Below, piece after piece: positions 62,318-64,000 of a stretch of DNA of 64,000 nucleotides. Under the pieces are notes generated by a model. The model had not been told where the DNA came from. It ran no database searches and saw only the letters and a list, made by a program, of their open reading frames with translations. Origin of the DNA: Pseudomonas sp. SCA2728.1_7 (lineage in GTDB: Bacteria; Pseudomonadota; Gammaproteobacteria; Pseudomonadales; Pseudomonadaceae); the NCBI RefSeq assembly GCF_018138145.1, contig NZ_CP073104.1:310001-374000 (forward strand), given 5' to 3'. Within the stretch, counting starts at the first letter, position 1. The number at the start of each line of letters is the position of its first letter. The translations under genes were made by a program, and so were the position numbers.

Positions 62318-62494
62318 ATGTTTCCAAGGTATTTTCGCTGGATTTCCGGACTGGGTGTCATCGCCGCGGTGGTGGTTTTCGTAGTTTCAGGTCTGAGAAT
62401 CTGGTCTGGCATGGCACCTACCACAGATCTGATTCAGCCGATTGTCATGACGATTTTTTTGAGCTGGATGTTCACTCAATCGACCAAGGCTTGA
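62318..62494 (+). CDS. Two-helix small membrane protein, 58 aa
   Basis: MFPRYFRWISGLGVIAAVVVFVVSGLRIWSGMAPTTDLIQPIVMTIFLSWMFTQSTKA, two hydrophobic segments around a short polar loop. The ATG at 62318 follows GGGAG at 8-nt spacing. Holin-like size, but no lysis genes are beside it, so function is unknown. It lies 6 bp before the convergent next gene. Confidence 0.6.
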   Translation: MFPRYFRWISGLGVIAAVVVFVVSGLRIWSGMAPTTDLIQPIVMTIFLSWMFTQSTKA

Positions 62495-62500
62495 GGCAGA

Positions 62501-63715
62501 TCACGCTGCCACCTTGACCAGCCTCACGCCGGCCATGCTGAGCTTGTCGTCCTGGACCACGACCATCGCGTCGAGTTTCTCCCAGTCCACAGTCAGTACC
62601 GAAATAGGCGCATGGCCGCCAGCGACGGCATGGATTAGCGCTTCCAGATCGAACACCTCAGCTTGCAGGTGCATCGGCACCGCGGTAGTGGTCGCTGGCT
62701 TCGACGCAGGCTGAATTGGTGAGGAAACTCTAACCGGCGCCGGGCTGGCGACTGTTGCAGGCTCAACCGGTGCGTTGGCTTGGGCCTCGTCCGCGATTCG
62801 CTTCATCTCCTCCTGACGGATCTGTTCACGCTGCGCTTCGGCTTTCTGCTCCTCGGCCTTCTGGTGTTCGGATATCCGCACCTTGATCAGCGCGACCAGG
62901 TCGTCGTTCGCTTTCATCACCAGTTGCTGAACGTCGTTAAACAGGAACATGTAATCGTCTGCGCGCTCGTCCAGGGTGGCCAAGTTGTTCCGGATGCTGT
63001 CGCCGACCTGGCTGGCGGCAATCTTTGCCCGGGCCAGTTCGGAATCGGCAGAATCGCGCAGGCTGCTGATCGTCTTTTTGCCTTTGATGGCTCCGGCGAA
63101 ATCTGCAGGCACTGCCGGCATACGCGTTTTGCCGCCCAGTGAAGCGTGGTTCTGGTCGATGTGGACCTACAGCGCCTTCGCAGCATCCATGACGATGTCT
63201 TCACGGATGCTGAGCTTGCGGGCTTTCACCAGTTTGTCGAGCATCAGACGCATGGCGCGGGCCACGGCGCTGATCTCGTCGATGGTGCGGAACAGCGCGT
63301 CGATGCTTTCAGTTTGGCTCAGCGCATGCTGGTTTGCAGCTTCCAGACGCTCCTCGACATCGCCGCACCACTTCACTGCTTTCTCGGCGTCGGCGAAGTG
63401 CTGATCCGTTTCCAGTTCGGTATTGATCGAGTTGAAGACGGCCAGCGAGTGGGCTTTGAATTGCTCCAGGTTGCTGGCGATTACCATGCCGGTGACTTCG
63501 ATGCGCAGCGCTGGCAATGACTCCGGCGTTTTGCCTACGGCTTCCGGCATCACCTCAGCGGGAGTGAAGCCCTGCAGATCGGCTTGGAACTGTTTCCAGC
63601 CTGCGACGAGTGTCGCGGACGGCCCCGATACCGGCGTGTATTCCATAGAAACGAAGTTTTCTTCAGTGCCGTCGGAGCAGACGAAGATCACCTTCTCGGC
63701 GCCGCTCACCAGCAT
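62501..63715 (-). pseudogene. Phage protein interrupted by an in-frame amber codon
   Basis: Two reading frames (63167-63715 and 62501-63121) are in the same frame and separated by one TAG (63167-63169): ...VMDAAKAL-TAG-VHIDQNHASLGGKTRMPAVPADFAGAIKGKK. Reading through gives about 404 residues. The N-terminal half (FADAEKAVKWCGDVEERLEAANQHALSQTESIDALFRTIDEISAVARAMRLMLDKLVKARK) and the second half (AIKGKKTISSLRDSADSELARAKIAASQ, then a Gln/Ala-rich helix) together resemble one recombination-associated phage protein. A single nonsense mutation (for example CAG to TAG) is the simplest explanation. No Shine-Dalgarno is seen before the ATG at 63715, so the true start may lie upstream. Confidence 0.55.
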
Positions 63716-63775
63716 CGTCGCGCGATTCGCCCATCAGGGCGTGCACTTCGATGATCTGCTGAGCCAGGAGGCTGC

Positions 63776-64000
63776 ATGACGATCGCAAGGAAGCAGCCAA
63801 AGTCGAAGAAATGCTGTGTCGTATCGTGTGGGAAATCTTTCATCCCTTCGCGCCTGGGGCAGGCCGTATGCAGTCCGGCTTGTGCGGCAATTGATGCCCC
63901 GCGTCATCAAGAGAAAGCTCGCAAAGCGATCGACCAATGCGAGCGCCGCGAGATCAAAGTCCGCTAGGAGAAGCTGAAGAGTAGGGCGGAGCACATGCGC
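63776..64000 (+). pseudogene. ninG: NinG-like recombination protein, amber codon, 3' end cut by window edge
   Basis: MTIARKQPKSKKCCVVSCGKSFIPSRLGQAVCSPACAAIDAPRHQEKARKAIDQCERREIKVR then TAG (63965-63967), then EKLKSRAEHMR in the same frame to the window end. The CCVVSC...CSPAC zinc finger and the KARKAI...REIKVRxEKLKS segment are the NinG family pattern of lambdoid phages (rap/ninG, recombination and Holliday-junction processing). The amber sits where homologues carry a charged residue such as Lys. So it is probably a nonsense-mutated gene, or one needing suppression. Confidence 0.6.

Noticed and set aside
62501..64000. TAG recoding in the prophage
   Set aside because: Neighbouring genes stop at TAG as well, so stop-codon reassignment is unlikely; nonsense decay is simpler.

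Overview
The window is high-GC, gene-dense chromosomal DNA from a fluorescent-type Pseudomonas. The evidence is the many GCGAGCAGGCTCGCTCCCACA-type REP palindromes, the abundance of TonB receptors, LysR regulators and GGDEF/EAL proteins, the agmatine/putrescine genes, and proteins recognisable as Pseudomonas families (PPK2, YghU-like GST, RlhA, MntP). No accession or species can be assigned from the sequence alone.

Layout. 1-16 kb: truncated SseB-like gene, TonB receptor, polyphosphate kinase 2, a CHASE4/PAS/GGDEF/EAL protein, a fused OsmC-YcaO protein, a hotdog thioesterase, a diguanylate cyclase, small exported proteins, a LysE exporter and a GAF histidine kinase. 16-26 kb: siderophore receptor with a possible Fur site, YghU-like GST, GFA protein, exported hydrolase, a LysR/DUF2798 divergent pair, a PoxB-like TPP enzyme, a DUF72 protein, and MntP preceded by a yybP-ykoY-type manganese riboswitch. 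26-34 kb: a two-component system divergent from a PepSY/cytochrome b561 pair with a direct-repeat site between them, then a sialidase-like/membrane/LTA-synthase-like gene set. 34-41 kb: MFS symporter, a four-gene PhnD/C/E/E-type ABC transporter (phosphonate family, possibly selenate), SDR, RidA and LysR. 41-48 kb: an agmatine-to-putrescine cluster (LysR, cytoplasmic agmatine deiminase, N-carbamoylputrescine amidase, polyamine-binding protein, a second Tat-exported agmatine deiminase, AraC/GlxA regulator). 48-56 kb: two paralogous small DUF6124/DUF3077-type proteins behind structured leaders (one resembling phage C4 antisense RNA), an exported hydrolase, tRNA-Gln, rlhA, RidA, GST, LysR and cupin.

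56-64 kb is different: lower codon bias, phage genes (DUF2786 fragment, PAPS-reductase-like, NinG, recombination-type DUF protein) and several broken reading frames. It is a decaying prophage or island that runs off the right edge. Its cargo includes a Shedu-family (DUF4263) nuclease whose N terminus is a single, partly degenerate helicase-like RecA domain, next to a DUF1173-like gene and unusual small membrane proteins. This is the best candidate for a poorly described (defence) system.

Four arrays of about 100-124 bp tandem repeats ending in CCCTCTCCC/GGGAGAGGG palindromes lie just behind gene ends (about 9.6, 13.7, 33.2 and 47.7 kb). They are related to each other, occur in both orientations, and one supplies the last codons of a gene. 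No rRNA, CRISPR array or insertion sequence was seen.
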